Below, piece by piece: positions 8,446-20,279 of a stretch of DNA of 64,000 bases. The DNA is from Trichomonas vaginalis G3 (Eukaryota; Parabasalia; Trichomonadida; Trichomonadidae): the NCBI RefSeq assembly GCF_026262505.1, contig NC_067206.1:558001-622000 (forward strand). Direction: 5' to 3'. Positions within the stretch are counted from its first letter, which is position 1. Each line of letters opens with the position of its first letter. The translations under genes were made by a program, and so were the position numbers. The notes beneath the pieces were generated by a model that was not told the DNA's origin, made no database searches, and worked only from the letters and a program-made list of their open reading frames with translations.

Positions 8446-9057
8446 ATGTTAAAGGTTGAGTTTGAAACAGTTAGAAAGATAGACAATGACACCAAAGTGG
8501 TTAGAATAGGTGATTTAAACGTAAGATACTCAAAGAAATACAACAAATATTCTTTGTCAGACATTTTATCTCCATCTGGAAAGAAACCGAAGGACTGGGT
8601 TGGAATTGCTTCTACTCAGAAAATTTTGACAAGAAATCCTGAGCTTATGATATCGGTAAGATTCTATGGAACTACAGCATATCTTATAGACAAAAGTCTT
8701 ATACCAATAGTTTTGTTATGGTTAGACCCAGTTGTTGGATATAACTTCATAACATATGGTTCATTCGATACGGAACGTTGCAGTGAAGGCTTACTTTACA
8801 TCGTTCAGAAACCGAAGGACTTCAACACAAAAAGATATAAGATAGGAAGAACATATAATATAACTCTAAGATATGACAGTACAGTCAATAGAGTCAAGGT
8901 TGTGTTTGTTAATGATATGAGAGCTGCTGAAACAGAACTACTTGAAAAGTTTGAGAAAATGTATGGTGCTCCCATAAAAGGTAAAGAAACGTTTGAAGTA
9001 GATGAGATAGATAAAGCTATAAAATTATTTGACGAAGTTGCTGAAAAATACATGTAA
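8446..9057 (+). CDS. KilA-N plus GIY-YIG (T5orf172-type) protein, Maverick A
   Basis: 203 residues. The N-terminal half resembles a KilA-N DNA-binding domain (NKYSLSDILSPSGKKPKDW). The C-terminal half (from about residue 122, GLLYIVQKPKDFNTKRYKIG then AAETELLEKF) matches the GLYI/KIGRT core of the T5orf172 branch of GIY-YIG nucleases, with a later Glu-containing helix. This fusion is well known in large DNA viruses and phages; it likely binds and nicks DNA. The B copy is 57719-58354. The preceding TTGTATGTAAAGACAGA motif is shared with the next gene. Confidence 0.65.
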   Translation: MLKVEFETVRKIDNDTKVVRIGDLNVRYSKKYNKYSLSDILSPSGKKPKDWVGIASTQKILTRNPELMISVRFYGTTAYLIDKSLIPIVLLWLDPVVGYNFITYGSFDTERCSEGLLYIVQKPKDFNTKRYKIGRTYNITLRYDSTVNRVKVVFVNDMRAAETELLEKFEKMYGAPIKGKETFEVDEIDKAIKLFDEVAEKYM

Positions 9058-9145
9058 AGCGTTTATTTTTGGTCTTTTGTGAAAGTCAGAAAATAACGCT
9101 AATTTTTTATAAAATATTTTTTTTATTTTGTATGTAAAGACAGAT

Positions 9146-9948
9146 ATGTCAACATCAGAGAACACAACAAAAGTTATAGTCCATGAAGCTATAAATGAAG
9201 AATATGAGTGGGTTCAGTTTAACAAACAGTTACGTCTCATTCGTTCGGTCAAAGACGATATGTACCAAATGCAAAGTATTTTGACAGCATGTTTTGCACC
9301 AGACACTAAACACGCAGACGACTGGTTCAGAAACCAAAGCACACAAGAACTTTTGAGTGAAATTTCTCTAGACCGACTTTTTTCGGTCTTGCATAAAACA
9401 CATGAAAATCGTAAAAATTTGCCAATAAATTTAAGAGGTTGGTATGTTCATAGACTTTTAGTAAATGCTGTTGCAATATGGGCTTCTCCTCGTTATGCAT
9501 GGTATATTTACAGACTTCTTGACGATTTACATACAGAAATTAGAAAAGAGATGGAAAACAAGCTTGAAGCAAAAGACAAAAGCCTTCAGAAAAGAATACC
9601 ACGTTCGGTACCAAAAGGAAAGGAAAAGAACTATAAGTATATGATTTATACTGAAGAGATGGAAAATGAAGAAGACAGAGATATGGTTATGTTGCATTTA
9701 GTCAGAAGAAAAACAAAAGCTTTTACGACCTTGCTAAGATTTACAAATCTAACAGAAATTGGTTCTATCGCGAAAACTTACCGATTTCAATGACCCCAAA
9801 TGAAGATGTGAAACAAATAGTTCAAGATACTTTACCTCAAACACACTATGATATGAAAGGTTGTACAATACTTACCTTCAAAGAAGATTTGCCATTGTTA
9901 AAGGAAAAAATAACAGAGTATTTTGACAACTTCAAACAAGTAGGGTAA
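9146..9948 (+). pseudogene. KilA-N protein with DUF3627-like tail, Maverick A
   Basis: Starts MSTSENTTKVIVHEAINEEY after the shared TTGTATGTAAAGACAG motif. A KilA-N domain covers roughly residues 35-130, ending LPINLRGWYVHRLLVNAVA and WASPRYAWYIYRLLD. A charged coiled linker and a conserved tail (KYMIYTEEMENEED...MVMLHLVRR) follow. Such proteins of nucleocytoplasmic DNA viruses bind DNA and act as regulators. The A copy appears broken (about one break), while the B copy at 58418-59263 looks whole. Confidence 0.7.
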
Positions 9949-10039
9949 ATGCACTCTTTATTTTTACGCTTGACTTCAGATGGCTCAGGTAGCTCTATAA
10001 GGTAAATTGCCTTGTCAAATCCTTCTGGCATTCCGAGTC

Positions 10040-10250
10040 CTTCCTTCCGACAGGAAAAATATTTTCCTTCCGACAGGAAAAAAATTTCCTTCCGACAGGA
10101 AAAAAATTTCCTTCCGACAGGAAAAAATTTTCCAGTTGTCCGTCCGTAAACCATTCAAATTTTCGAAAATTGAGAACTTTTTGGTCGAACTTCAGAAAAA
10201 GTTTTTCCTTCCGACAGAAAAAGTTTTTCCTTCCGACAGGACACAAACGG
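10040..10250. repeat. TTCCTTCCGACAGGAAAA hairpin repeats (A)
   Basis: Six copies of a short unit whose ends pair (TTTTCCT with AGGAAAA around a TCCGAC loop). They lie between the 3' ends of the convergent KilA-N and ATPase genes. B has a similar but rearranged array at 59345-59600. The position between convergent genes suggests 3'-end formation or a recombination hot spot. Confidence 0.75.
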
Positions 10251-10343
10251 ATGACTGACGTTCCTCTTCCTGAATGTCTTCCAAAGCCAGAAGAACCGAA
10301 AGCTGCAGAACCACAACAGACTAAGACTAAACACTTACATTTT

Positions 10344-11218
10344 TTACGCTTGACTTTTTACAATTTGAACTTTGTTTGCGTAGATATGAATTCTGAAAGA
10401 AGTATGAGGGTCTTGTATGACTTTGTACTTCTCCCATAGTTCATGTCTGTCAAACTTACCTGCCATGGACTCTTTCATAAGTTCCATGAAATCGTCTTCG
10501 GACAATCCGGGGAAAAGTACAATGTCAGTAAGTATTCTCTTTACATCCTTACTTAAACTCTTTGCTGTCTGTACACAAATGACAACAGAGATGTTGAAGT
10601 GTCTGAGCTTCTTAAGAATTCGACACATGTCTTGTTCTCTATTCTTTAACAAAGGATGAGAAGCAAAGTCATCTAAGATAAGAAGACATCTGTGAGGGTA
10701 AGTCTTCCAATCGTAAGATTGCAATTTCTTCGAAATGTATTCTATCTCTTTCTGTTTGTTTCTGAAGTGTTTCTTCTCTAATATTCTCTGCATTTCCTCA
10801 TTTGGGTCTTTAAACTTCGAATTATATACTCATTTATAGCATTATACTTCAAAACTCTTCTTTGGTACTTCTTTATCCAATCTAACAACTCAGAGTCTTT
10901 TATACATACTAACTTAGACTTCTTTATAATATCTTTGAACGAATTGACGGTTTGGTCAAATTGACCAGAAGTACTACAAATGACAACTAACTCATAGAAT
11001 GGGTTCTTCTCATCTAGTTCTTGTTGTTGTGCAGCCATTTTAAGATAAGTGAAAGTCTTACCCGACCCAGGCGGTGCAATTAGACCTGTTATACCATTCT
11101 GAGCAAATAAGAACTTGTCATGTATGGGTTTTATCTGAGCATTTTCCAACTTCCTCTTGTTCTTATTTAAAACATTCTCAAATTTTTTGTCAATGTCAGC
11201 AAACTTTTTTTCTAACAT
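10344..11218 (-). pseudogene. A32-type packaging ATPase, Maverick A
   Basis: FtsK/HerA-superfamily ATPase of the poxvirus A32 type that would package DNA into capsids. Walker A is APPGSGKT, Walker B LLILDDFA, and the C-terminal half is LRHFNISVVICVQTAKSLSK. The near-identical Maverick B copy at 59715-60590 is whole; this one looks broken (about one break). It is divergent from the Lys-rich gene downstream of it on the plus strand. Confidence 0.85.
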
Positions 11219-11254
11219 ATTTTTAGAAAAATTAAAATTTTTATCTTTTAGAAA

Positions 11255-11708
11255 ATGTCTAGCGATTTCGCTATCTATATTCGAGACAAGCTTTTCGACA
11301 GCAAAACATCTGTCGACCATAAAAATCTTACATAGTGTAAACAAGAAAGGTGAATTTGTTCTAAAGTTCTGTTTCTGGGAATATGACAAGAACCATAAAA
11401 CATTAAGCAGAGCAGTCTTAAAATTTGTCAATGACAGACTTGTTGACAGAGATGACGCCTCTTGGAGAGATGAAGTCCAACAAAACTTCTTAGAATGCAA
11501 AGAAGACACATGCACTGTTCTTGAAGATGAAATAGAAAACAGAATAGAAGAGCTATTAAAGGACAAAGAACTTTTACAAAAATATGGTTCTGAGAAGTTT
11601 GACATAACTCCACCAGAAAAGAAGAAGAGAGAAAAGAAAGAAAAGAAAGTAGAAGAAGAGAAGAAAGAACCTGAACCAGTTCCAGAGAAAAAGAAATTTG
11701 ACATGTAA
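11255..11708 (+). pseudogene. Lys/Glu-rich Maverick protein (A), MSSDFA... start
   Basis: A gene starting MSSDFAIYIRDKLFDSKTSV and ending in a long Glu/Lys/Pro tail (repeated EKK and KKE, then PEKKKFDM). The middle is rich in acidic helices (LEDEIENRIEELLKDKELLQ). The B copy is at 60626-61076. Both look broken (about one break each). No family recognised. Confidence 0.45.
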
Positions 11709-11724
11709 AAATAAAATTTTATTT

Positions 11725-12144
11725 TTAGAACATTTCTGGGTCAATGTCAATGTTCTCTTCCTCTTTAGGAGTAAACACTGGCTTAGACTCTAAAATCTTT
11801 TTACCCAATTTACCTTGAACTTCTACAACTTTAGACTCATAATATTCATAGTCGTCTGCTTTCTTTGGTTCATAAGGTATAACAAGTTTGTATGCTTTGC
11901 CTTCTTTAAGGTTTGAGAACCTTCTGTCAAAACTTTCTTTGACTGTTAACAAACCTTCTATGTCTAAGTCTTCAAATTTCGCACCATTTTTAGTCACAAT
12001 AGCAAACTTAACTGGTTCGATGTTCCAAACTTTGCTGAATGAAGACTTTTCAAAATGGTAGAAGTAAACATTCAAATATGTGAATGGGTCTAGTTCTTCT
12101 TTAAGTCCTGACATGTACTTGTTGACTGAGATGAATTTTGTCAT
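11725..12144 (-). CDS. Hypothetical Maverick protein with MTKFISVNKYM start (A)
   Basis: About 140 residues from the ATG at 12144, chosen because the conserved part begins there and TTTTTTTATC precedes it; the frame is open further upstream. It shows beta-rich spacing, a basic PYEPKK segment and an acidic C-terminus ending DIDPEMF. It sits between the helicase and ATPase genes, so a single-stranded-DNA-binding or processivity role is possible, but no motif proves it. The B copy at about 61095-61512 is broken. Confidence 0.5.
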   Translation of the reverse strand: MTKFISVNKYMSGLKEELDPFTYLNVYFYHFEKSSFSKVWNIEPVKFAIVTKNGAKFEDLDIEGLLTVKESFDRRFSNLKEGKAYKLVIPYEPKKADDYEYYESKVVEVQGKLGKKILESKPVFTPKEEENIDIDPEMF

Positions 12145-12181
12145 CTTTTCTATCGGATAAAAAAATATTTTTTTTTTAAAT

Positions 12182-13416
12182 TTACTCAGAAAAATTTTTC
12201 TTTGTATATACACCATTCTGTACGTCTAAAAGACTTTTGACATTTGCCAAGAATGTTCGTTTAGACGCTGTCATATAACCATACTCTTGACAATATTGTT
12301 TATACGAATCGTACAATGACCTTTCATCTAAACACTCAAAGTCAGTTTCATCTATGAACAGTTCATATACACTCTTGTTTGCTTCTAACAATGTTTGTCT
12401 CTCTTCGGTATGTGGAATTTGTCTTGGATTGAACTTTGAAATATCTAATGTCATAAAATATGAGAACAAGTGGTTGTAAAAGTCAGATGTCAAAGTTTCT
12501 GACAAAGCGTCAAAATATTCTGTATCTTGCATATGAGAATCTGACGTTCTGACAACTACATATCTTCTGTCAGAACTTTCTAACTTCATCGGAACAGCAT
12601 TGTTTGAAACCATAATGAAATTTGCAACATTTTCACAAACTCTTTGGTCTTTATATTTTCTTTCAACAACTCCAACTTTGTCTGTTATAAGACTCTTCAA
12701 AGCATCTGAGTTTAAAACTTTTGTTGTATCTATACTTTGAAGTTCGTTACATACTATAAGTTTCATATTCTCTATTGAAGAGTTAAATTTACCGCAGATG
12801 TTTTCTAAGTTTGTCATATTAGGGTTCGAATAGCCCTCTAACAGTTTGCATAAGATATCTGTAAAGAATGTGTTCTTACCTGTTCCTTGTTTTCCAATTA
12901 TAATGAGAGCAGTTTCATTTTTAGCACTTGGATGTTGTAAGATGTTTGCAAACCAACATAAGATATACTCATAGACTCTTTCGTTTCCATTGCATATAAT
13001 TTCTTTGACATGGTCTAACCAAGCTTCTATAACATTTTCTTTCCATTCTACTTGTTCATATTTATATCCAGTGAAGATAGAATAGAAGTTTGGAGATGGT
13101 GTATAGAACTTTATACCACGAACTGAAAAATCTTCAAGTTTTGACAATAAGATATCCCAAGCATCTAACATCTTCATACCAACTTGTACGACTTTTATTT
13201 TCTTAAGTTTCTGTTTACATTCTTGTTCTGAAACTATTGTCGCTTTAGTTTGTTAAAGACTACATCCCATTCTTTCATAACATAACATTCTGGGGCAGAG
13301 TCGACATAAATGACTAAACGTTTCAAATTCTCGACTGCTTTGTTATAGTCTCGAAATGGACACATATTTCTGAACGCTTGGAAGTCATAAAAATCTGAAA
13401 CATCTATTCTGTACAT
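12182..13416 (-). pseudogene. SF3 (D5/P4-type) replicative helicase, Maverick A
   Basis: Superfamily 3 helicase of the D5/DUF5906 type. Walker A GKQGTGKNTF, Walker B-like LIVCNELQS, and the motif C/sensor block FIMVSNNAVPMKLESSDRR are followed by YVVVRTSD and a winged-helix-like C-terminus. It would unwind DNA during element replication. A short N-terminal part (MYRIDVSDFYDFQAF...) belongs to the same region. The long helicase part is uninterrupted; the gene as a whole has about one break. The B copy is more broken. Confidence 0.8.
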
Positions 13417-13443
13417 TTTTATAAAAATAAAAAAAATATTTTT

Positions 13444-14245
13444 TTATTCTTGAGCTATTTGTTGCATTTGTTGTTCTTGAGCTATTTGTTGTTGAAGTTG
13501 TTCTTGTAATACAATACTTTCACCAGTTGCATCTTCCAATTCGAAACTTTCTGCCGTCATTGACAAATACATAGGACATAAAAGTTTTACAGGAACAAAG
13601 TTTGCGTCAACTAAGGTTAAGTTTATGTTTGCTAAAGTGTTTGAGTTTACTAAAGCTGAAAACTCTGCATTCGAAATGAACAATAGGCAAACCAGCAGAG
13701 AAAGTGTTGTTTATACGCATAAGTATTCTTTTGGTCATAGTAGTTTCTGTCGACATTCGAATAGCACTTTGAACCTAAGTTTGAAACAATATATAAAATA
13801 GGTGTGCTTAAAGTCAATGGAACAGACATTCCTTGTATGACACCTTTTCCTGTTATAGGAAACTGTTGGTAGTAAAAAACCAGATATAAAGTTTGTATTA
13901 TAGCTCATATTGTTTATAGTAAACTCAGTCGGACATCCAAACATAATGAAACCTGCTCTAGTTGCAGCACATGTGACACCTGTACTTAAAGTATTAAATA
14001 AGTCAACAAAACCTGTTGGTGGTATATCTGAGTAAGTATCTTCAAAGGAGTATTTTTTACCATTCACAACAATAAAATCTTCTGGTGTCAAAAGAGCAAA
14101 ACAGGCTTTAGTCGTCATTGTGTTTTAAAGTTAGTTTACAATATCGTCCTTGAGGACTTTGTAAGTTTGTTGTTATAGAATTATATGACTCAGGGTTTTT
14201 AGTCGTAATAGTATAAACCATTGTGTCTTCTGCATTTACATATAT
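13444..14245 (-). pseudogene. Minor-capsid (penton-like) region, Maverick A
   Basis: Two open segments encode a protein with TPEDFIVVNGKKYSFEDTYS near the N-terminus and LVDANFVPVKLLCPMYLSMT before a Gln-rich tail (repeated QQIAQEQ). The C-terminal strand pattern matches the partial element C protein at 2-334. A single jelly-roll vertex protein is the best guess. Broken, with about two breaks. Confidence 0.45.
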
Positions 14246-14288
14246 TTAAAAGTTTTTCTGAAAGTGGAGAAGAACTTCATCTAAACTT

Positions 14289-14456
14289 TCACATGGCGTT
14301 TCTTGAAGTTCTCTGTCTAAGAAGTTCAAATATTTTGTAAAGACATAGAACTTTTCCTTTGTCTACACGAACAAACAAAACAGGGTCTTTCATATCGTTC
14401 AAAAGTGTGTAAAGTCCTTTACATGAAATAAAGTCTATATTATTTTCTTCAAACAT
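14289..14456 (-). CDS. Small hypothetical protein, Maverick A
   Basis: A 55-residue frame starting MFEENNIDFISCKGLYTLL, between the capsid-like region and the CCG protein gene. It loosely resembles the 61-residue protein of element C at 346-531, which has the same neighbours. No function recognised. Confidence 0.3.
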   Translation of the reverse strand: MFEENNIDFISCKGLYTLLNDMKDPVLFVRVDKGKVLCLYKIFELLRQRTSRNAM

Positions 14457-14516
14457 CTTTCAAGAAGTTTTGACATTTTTACTTAGCAAATAAACTTTAA
14501 TGAAATGTTGTGGTCG

Positions 14517-15031
14517 TCAAATATTTATAACGTCTGGGAAACTATATTTTAAGTTCAACGTTTCACCTCCTTTCATAACGTATATCATGTCAATGACATT
14601 ATATGAAACACCACAGCAACCAATGTCGGGCTCTATTTCTTTGATGTTTATATCGTCTGCCTCTGTCAAAAGTTTCAATAGTTCTTTCAAAACTTCATGA
14701 GGTGCAATGACATATGAGTTCACTTTTACAGGGTTGTGTTCGACCAAGTTTAACATTATACCTAAAGCTTGACAAATCTTCTCCTGAGTTTGAAGTTTGT
14801 CTTTCAGTTGTTGGTAGTCGTTTCGAATATCTGCAACAGAACTTAAGTCTCTGCTAACTTCAGGGTATGTTGGTTGTTCTTTACAGGAACTATTGTTATA
14901 CCATCTTCGTCTTCGTATGGTTTCCCCACTTCAACATCTCTTTCTTTGACATTGACAATAACACTTTGACTGTTTGTTTGAGTTGGTGAATTTAACTTCA
15001 CATCTGCCACCGCATTAAACCTTTTAAACAC
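14517..15031 (-). pseudogene. Conserved Maverick protein with CCG motif (A)
   Basis: Homologue of the element C protein at 559-1152: a polar N-terminal part starting MFKRFNAVADVKLNSPT and a C-terminal part with EPDIGCCG and a beta-rich end. Broken, with about one break. Function unknown. Confidence 0.5.
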
Positions 15032-15075
15032 TTACGCTTCTATTTTTCGGAAATGACATTTTACTTCGAATAAAA

Positions 15076-15420
15076 ATATGGACGTATTTGAGTATCTCTT
15101 CGAATTGAAGCAGAACAAAGTTTACACACACAAACAATACAATACATTGACAGAATAGTTCTTTACACAAACAATGGAAAATGTTATAGAATAGCAGTCT
15201 TTGCTGAACCAAATATTTTCATAAAGCAAAGAAAGTTGGTATAACTGAAATGGTGAAAGTTCTTGAAGCAGACAAAAATATAACTTCAAAACTTACAGAT
15301 ATTTCTAAAGGTAAGTTTATAATACAATTTTATGTCAAAACTGGCGTACTGTCAATATTTGATGGAGAGAAGTCAGTTCAAGAACAACTTACTGACCTGC
15401 TGCCAAAATCTGCTCGATGG
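15076..15420 (+). pseudogene. Small plus-strand Maverick genes (A)
   Basis: Two short plus-strand segments (MDVFEYLFELKQNKVYTHKQ and MVKVLEADKNITSKLTDISK starts) between the CCG protein and the major capsid region. They correspond in position to the small frames at 1.19-1.58 kb of element C. Broken; no family recognised. Confidence 0.3.
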
Positions 15421-17010
15421 AAGCTGTCGTTATGCCAATCTGAGGAGCCCCAGCAGGTTTCATCGAACGAATCTTCAAAAGAGCATCTTCCGTGAAAAGT
15501 GCTATTGGTTTTGTAAACTTCTTTGCTTTCAATTCATCTGGACCGTCTCTGTCACCAGTATATTGTATTTGTACAGTACCAACAGTTGAAATACACATAA
15601 AGTCTTCTGAGTCAGCAAATGGAATGCCAAGCCAAAAGTTTGAACGGTCTCCATTTGTATATTGAGTTTTTGACCTCCTGTATGAGTCCATACTTTCACA
15701 TATGGCATAATAGAACTTTGCATTTCAGGGTTAATGGTTGTTGTGAAGTTGTTGTTAAAGTTTCATAGCATCTAATGTCAAGTTGTATGACCTCATATCC
15801 TCAACTGTAGAATATTCTTTCTCTTGGATAATATTTGCCATCTATGTTTATATGATATTTAATACCGGGGTTGTAGAAACAAGAATAGTCATTTATAGTT
15901 CGTCTGAACAGTACAAACATAGTATCTGCATGTTTCATTGCAGTTGTTAAAGCAATATCTGTTCTTGCACTGGGTCAGCACTTTGGTTTCCAACTTCACC
16001 TGCAAAGTCTTTGACAGATATTTGGTGTATAGGGAACATAAGTGGAACTGCAATATATTTGGCAGCTAAAGCATTTGAAATATCTGGGTCCAACATATAG
16101 ACTGCAAGTCTGCTTTCTATTCTCTTGCATTCAAATTTTTCGCATGTGAAACTTAACTGGGTCCCAAGCAGTTCCAGCAGCATTGAAATAATAGTTTACT
16201 TCAGTGTTTGAAGTTTGAGAACCAAAGTCTAAGTCAACTTTGTCTTTGCAAAAGTCACAGAACTTGGCTTCCACCAGTTCCAGCTACAGTAAGAGTGAAT
16301 GGGTCTTGTGTTGGTGCAATGACTAAGTTTTTTTGCTTGGAGTAAGTTCGATAGAAATTTTTCCTGCCCAGTTTGGCAAGTATCTTAAAAACCTGAAGAT
16401 GAGGAAAGATGACAAAGGAACTCTAAGTTTTCAGTTTACTTTGGTTACTGCTGCTGCAGTTTGTCCAGAAAGGTCAACATAAACTCCTGGAACGTTAGGG
16501 TCAAGTCTTCTTTTTTCTCAATATTTGCATACTGGTCTGTTTGTTCTCTAGCTTGTGGTTGTACTGAGTTTCTCAAAGCGAACCATTCATAGTTTGCCCA
16601 TGTTACTGTTTGAACTAAGTCAGAGTTAGAATATATCTTATATCCCATGAAAACTTCTGGAGCATATTGGTATCCGACATAGAAAATTCCATTGCAACCT
16701 TTTTGTCAGACAACTTGGCAGAAGGTTTTATTTCAATGTCTTTGTTCCACGTATAAGAATGAGTTGTCAATAGAAATAATATGAAACCTGTCGCAAGCAA
16801 TATCTACTGTTGTTGAAGAACCTTCTCCAACTCACCTACATTTCCATAAGAAACAGCAGTTGTATATTCGTAAGTTCCAGGAACTATTTCTGACCTTCTA
16901 ATGGCATTGTCGCATTCGTTATACCATTCGAAACATTTCCATTCATGGCATCCAAAACTGTTGGCGTTATATTCTGAGCGGCGTACATTTCATATGGGTA
17001 AAAATATAGA
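15389..17010 (-). pseudogene. Major-capsid-like region of Maverick A
   Basis: About 1.6 kb of minus-strand coding remnants with conserved-looking segments such as AAKYIAVPLMFPIHQISVKD, TYEYTTAVSYGNVGELE and WANYEWFALRNSVQPQ. Size, position among other virion genes and beta-rich composition fit the double jelly-roll major capsid protein of Polintons. Heavily broken (five or more breaks), so only the region can be named. Confidence 0.4.
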
Positions 17011-18187
17011 ATAGTTGAATTTATATGTCATAATAGAACCCACGTGACCAAGCTTTACTTTCTTCCTGGCTGAGTTTTTAACTCTTCTTTTTCCTTCATT
17101 GCCACTACTTTCACTAGATGAAGTTACTTCTTCACTACTTTCACTTTGTTCTACTCTTCTCTTCTTCTTTGGTGTCGCTTTTGGTAACTTGCCTCTGCTT
17201 CAAGTTGTTGCATCTTTGCCTCATGTTCACCTAGTATGTTGTAATTTCCCATGTCCTTTTTGCCTTTGGGCTCTGGTCGCCCATCTCAGGTAACCTATAT
17301 CCTAGAAAATTTTGTCATAGTTTGTATTTGAGTCTTCGCGTATTGTTTGCATGACTCTTTCCTGAGTTTCCGGTTCAAGCTCTTCAAACAGAGCTTGTCC
17401 ATATGGAATAAGCTCGTTTCCAAATATATGTTTTGTAGCCATTCTGGTTTTCTTTCCATGTTACCAACAATCTTTTGTGAATGGGAAAGCTTTTACCCAA
17501 TGTTTCAGTCTTGCGTCATTTATTTCTGTAGTTGGTTTTATTTTGTCAAGGAACATGTTTTTCATACTAACATTTCATTTGGTACTGTCCGTTTGAGTTT
17601 TCTTAAATATTCATCCCTTCTCGGTTCATTGTCTGCAAAGTAAGTTTTTATGACATTTTGTAAACTTTCGTTTGCAAGGTCATGTACAATAGGTTCTCTT
17701 CTTCTCTCTCCCTAACTTTCTTTCTAAACTCTTCACCAAATATACCATCTTATGGTTCTGTGTAGTTCTTTGAGATAAATGTTCTAGAACGTCAGGTGTT
17801 ATATTCCATCGCCATGTTCATTTCATACTGGTCCAAAATATCTGCATCTTTCATATCTTTCATGGCATTAAAGCCGCGCTGAAAATACCAGCTATATCTG
17901 GTTCACCATTGACTTCCATTGCGTCTACAACTTCTTGGAATTGTGGTTGTAAGTTTATGAACCACCTATCGGGTTAGCTTTATGACCCCATCTCATTGTA
18001 GTTCATAGTCTGCAGAAACAAAAGTAGGTTTGTTTTCCATATTGGTTAGGTTCTGAATGAACTTTAAACAATGTTTCATTTTATATGTTTTGTTGAAATT
18101 TAACCTTTTATTTTCACCGAGTTCAGCCAAAGATTGAACGTTATATGGTCGTAAGTAAAAAGGGTGTTTATTTGTGTACATTTTCTT
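17011..18187 (-). pseudogene. Decayed coding region of Maverick A
   Basis: Short minus-strand open segments only (for example MYTNKHPFYLRPYNVQSLAE at 17993-18181), separated by several breaks. The corresponding genes are not resolvable here and this part of B is outside the window. Probably further virion genes. Confidence 0.4.
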
Positions 18188-20279
18188 TCAGTACTTCCAT
18201 TCTATGCTGAATATTTTCATCTGGTGTTGGAGTCTTTTGTATGTCGGCAACATTTTTCGATATTCTTCTACTATGTCAGCCGAATTTTTCTTAGACTCTT
18301 GGAAAGATTCCATATTCACCTCATACTCTTGTTGAGGGTCAAGATTTTTCGGCTGTTCCAAATCTTCATCTAGTTCTGTGAAGTTAGTTTCCAAAGGAGG
18401 GACTTGTTCGTTTCCTTCAGGCTCTTCTAGCTGTTGTTGCTGAACTATTCTTCCATGTCTGGTTGTATCTGAACTTCTTCTGTGGAGTTTTCTTGTACCT
18501 CATCTGCTGGCATTTCATATATTCCGAGACCGTTTTTAACAAGTTCCCTATCTAAGTCATCCGGACTCATAAACCTTTCTTCTTTCGTTCCGTCTCTATT
18601 TTTTACGCGTTTCATGAAGAGAGTTGAATTGTCATTTAGCTCTGACACCAAATATCTCGAGTAAATTCAGTCATGTCATTTGGATGAAATGCTATTAAAT
18701 CATATCCCTTAGCGAGCTTGTATTTTCCAGGTTTGAAATTATATCCCATTTGGTGCTGAGCCATAAAGCTAAATAGGTTCGGGTCAGTATTTCCTTCCTT
18801 GAACTTTCTAATAGCTTCTTTATATCTGTCACTAAAGTCAAGAGTAGCTGGGTAACCATAATCTTCCTTTAGCATTTTTAAGAATTCTTGGTTTCCTTGT
18901 TCTCTACTTCTTTTATGTGCAGGGTTTTGAACTGTTGGTTGCTGTGCTGGTTGTGGAGGTGGTTGTTGTGCTGGTTGTTGTTGTTGTGCTGGATTTGGTG
19001 CATGCCTGTGTCTGTGTCCATGTGACGATGTAAATGTTTTAGGTAGTCCTGGTGCAGGTGCTTCTCTTGGAGGGTTTGGTGGTATATAGGTTCCACTAGC
19101 TAGTATATAAGTTCCACCAGCTGGCACATATGTTCCATCTGCAGCATAGTGTCCTACCTGACTTTTCATTTTTAAGAAAGCATTTACTAGGTCTGTTTTG
19201 GTCTGTTGTAACTCTTTTTCTTGACTTTCCACAACAGCTGCTCTAACGGCGTCATAGGCACTTTGAACTGCCTGTCTCGTTGCTGCATCTGTTATTTTCG
19301 TCATATTTTGTGCTACTTCTCTTAACTCTTTGTCGAAACCTTCAGACTTCAGTTTCTTTCCAGATGAGAAGTCGTTCACTAGTTTCACCTTACTATGAAG
19401 AGCTTCGAAGGCGTTCTTAAAGTCAGCATTTGTTAAAGCTTCATTTGAACTGTCTTCATCCGCTTGTATTTTTGTCCTTATTGACCCTATAAGTTGGGCT
19501 GCTTTAGCGTTGGCTTGGGTATCTAACCAGTCATTGTTAGCTTTTATATATTCTGCGCTTTTCATTGCCTTTTGCATGGCTGCGTCGTTATTTTTACTTT
19601 CTTGTGCTAAGTTTTCATACTGTACGGTTTGGTTTTGCAACTGTAAAAGTTTTTCTGCCTTTACATTTGCTTCAACTTCTTTTTTATACTCATCGCTATC
19701 CATATATGTCTTCAGGGCTTTTTGTTTTATCTCTTCATCTTTCAGTACTTTATATTGAGTAGTATGGTTTTTCAAATTTACAACATCTTGTTCCATTTTT
19801 GCTACTTCTGCTGCTTTTTCTGACACTTTTTTCGCATATTCCTCTGTACTTAGTTCTTTCAGTTGTTCTTCTTTCTTCTTTTTCTCTACGTTTAACTCAT
19901 TGAGTTTCTTTGTGTGTCTGTCTTATTCTAGTTTCTTTTCGTTTTCACTTATTTGTTTCTGTATGTCTATGTTTGACTTTTTGACATCTGTTATTTGATT
20001 TTTGAGTGAACTCAAATTCATTTGACTTTGAGGGTTATAAGCTGTTCCGTCTGCAGCTCCACCATAGCCTGCCATTTTCGCTAAAAGTGCCGCTCTTAAA
20101 CCCCCACTCTGTGCACCAATAACTCGGTTTAAAAGCATAGGGTTGCTTGACATTTGTTGCAACATAGTGGGGTCATTCATTATTTGTTGTTGCAACTGTT
20201 GTTGTGGTGTCAGTTTTACTATTGGATGTTTCAATGCTCTCTTCCTCTTACGTATATTCTTACGTAGCTTACGTGGCAT
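18188..20279 (-). pseudogene. Large coiled-coil, Gln/Pro-rich structural protein region, Maverick A
   Basis: The first gene from the right end of the element. It begins at the ATG in ACTTAAAATG with a very basic start (MPRKLRKNIRKRKRALKHP), followed by Gln-rich, long coiled-coil (Lys/Glu/Ala heptads with EKAAEVAKM and KTYMDSDEYKKEVEA), GTYVPAGGTYILASGTYIPP repeats and a Pro/Gln-rich section. A 396-residue stretch is uninterrupted. Basic N-terminus plus coiled coil suggests a DNA- or capsid-associated structural protein. Broken, with about three breaks. Confidence 0.45.

Noticed and set aside
9846-10258. Open frames on both strands through the TTCCGACAGG repeats
   Set aside because: Low-complexity repeat reads open in several frames; no conservation of frame between the A and B copies.
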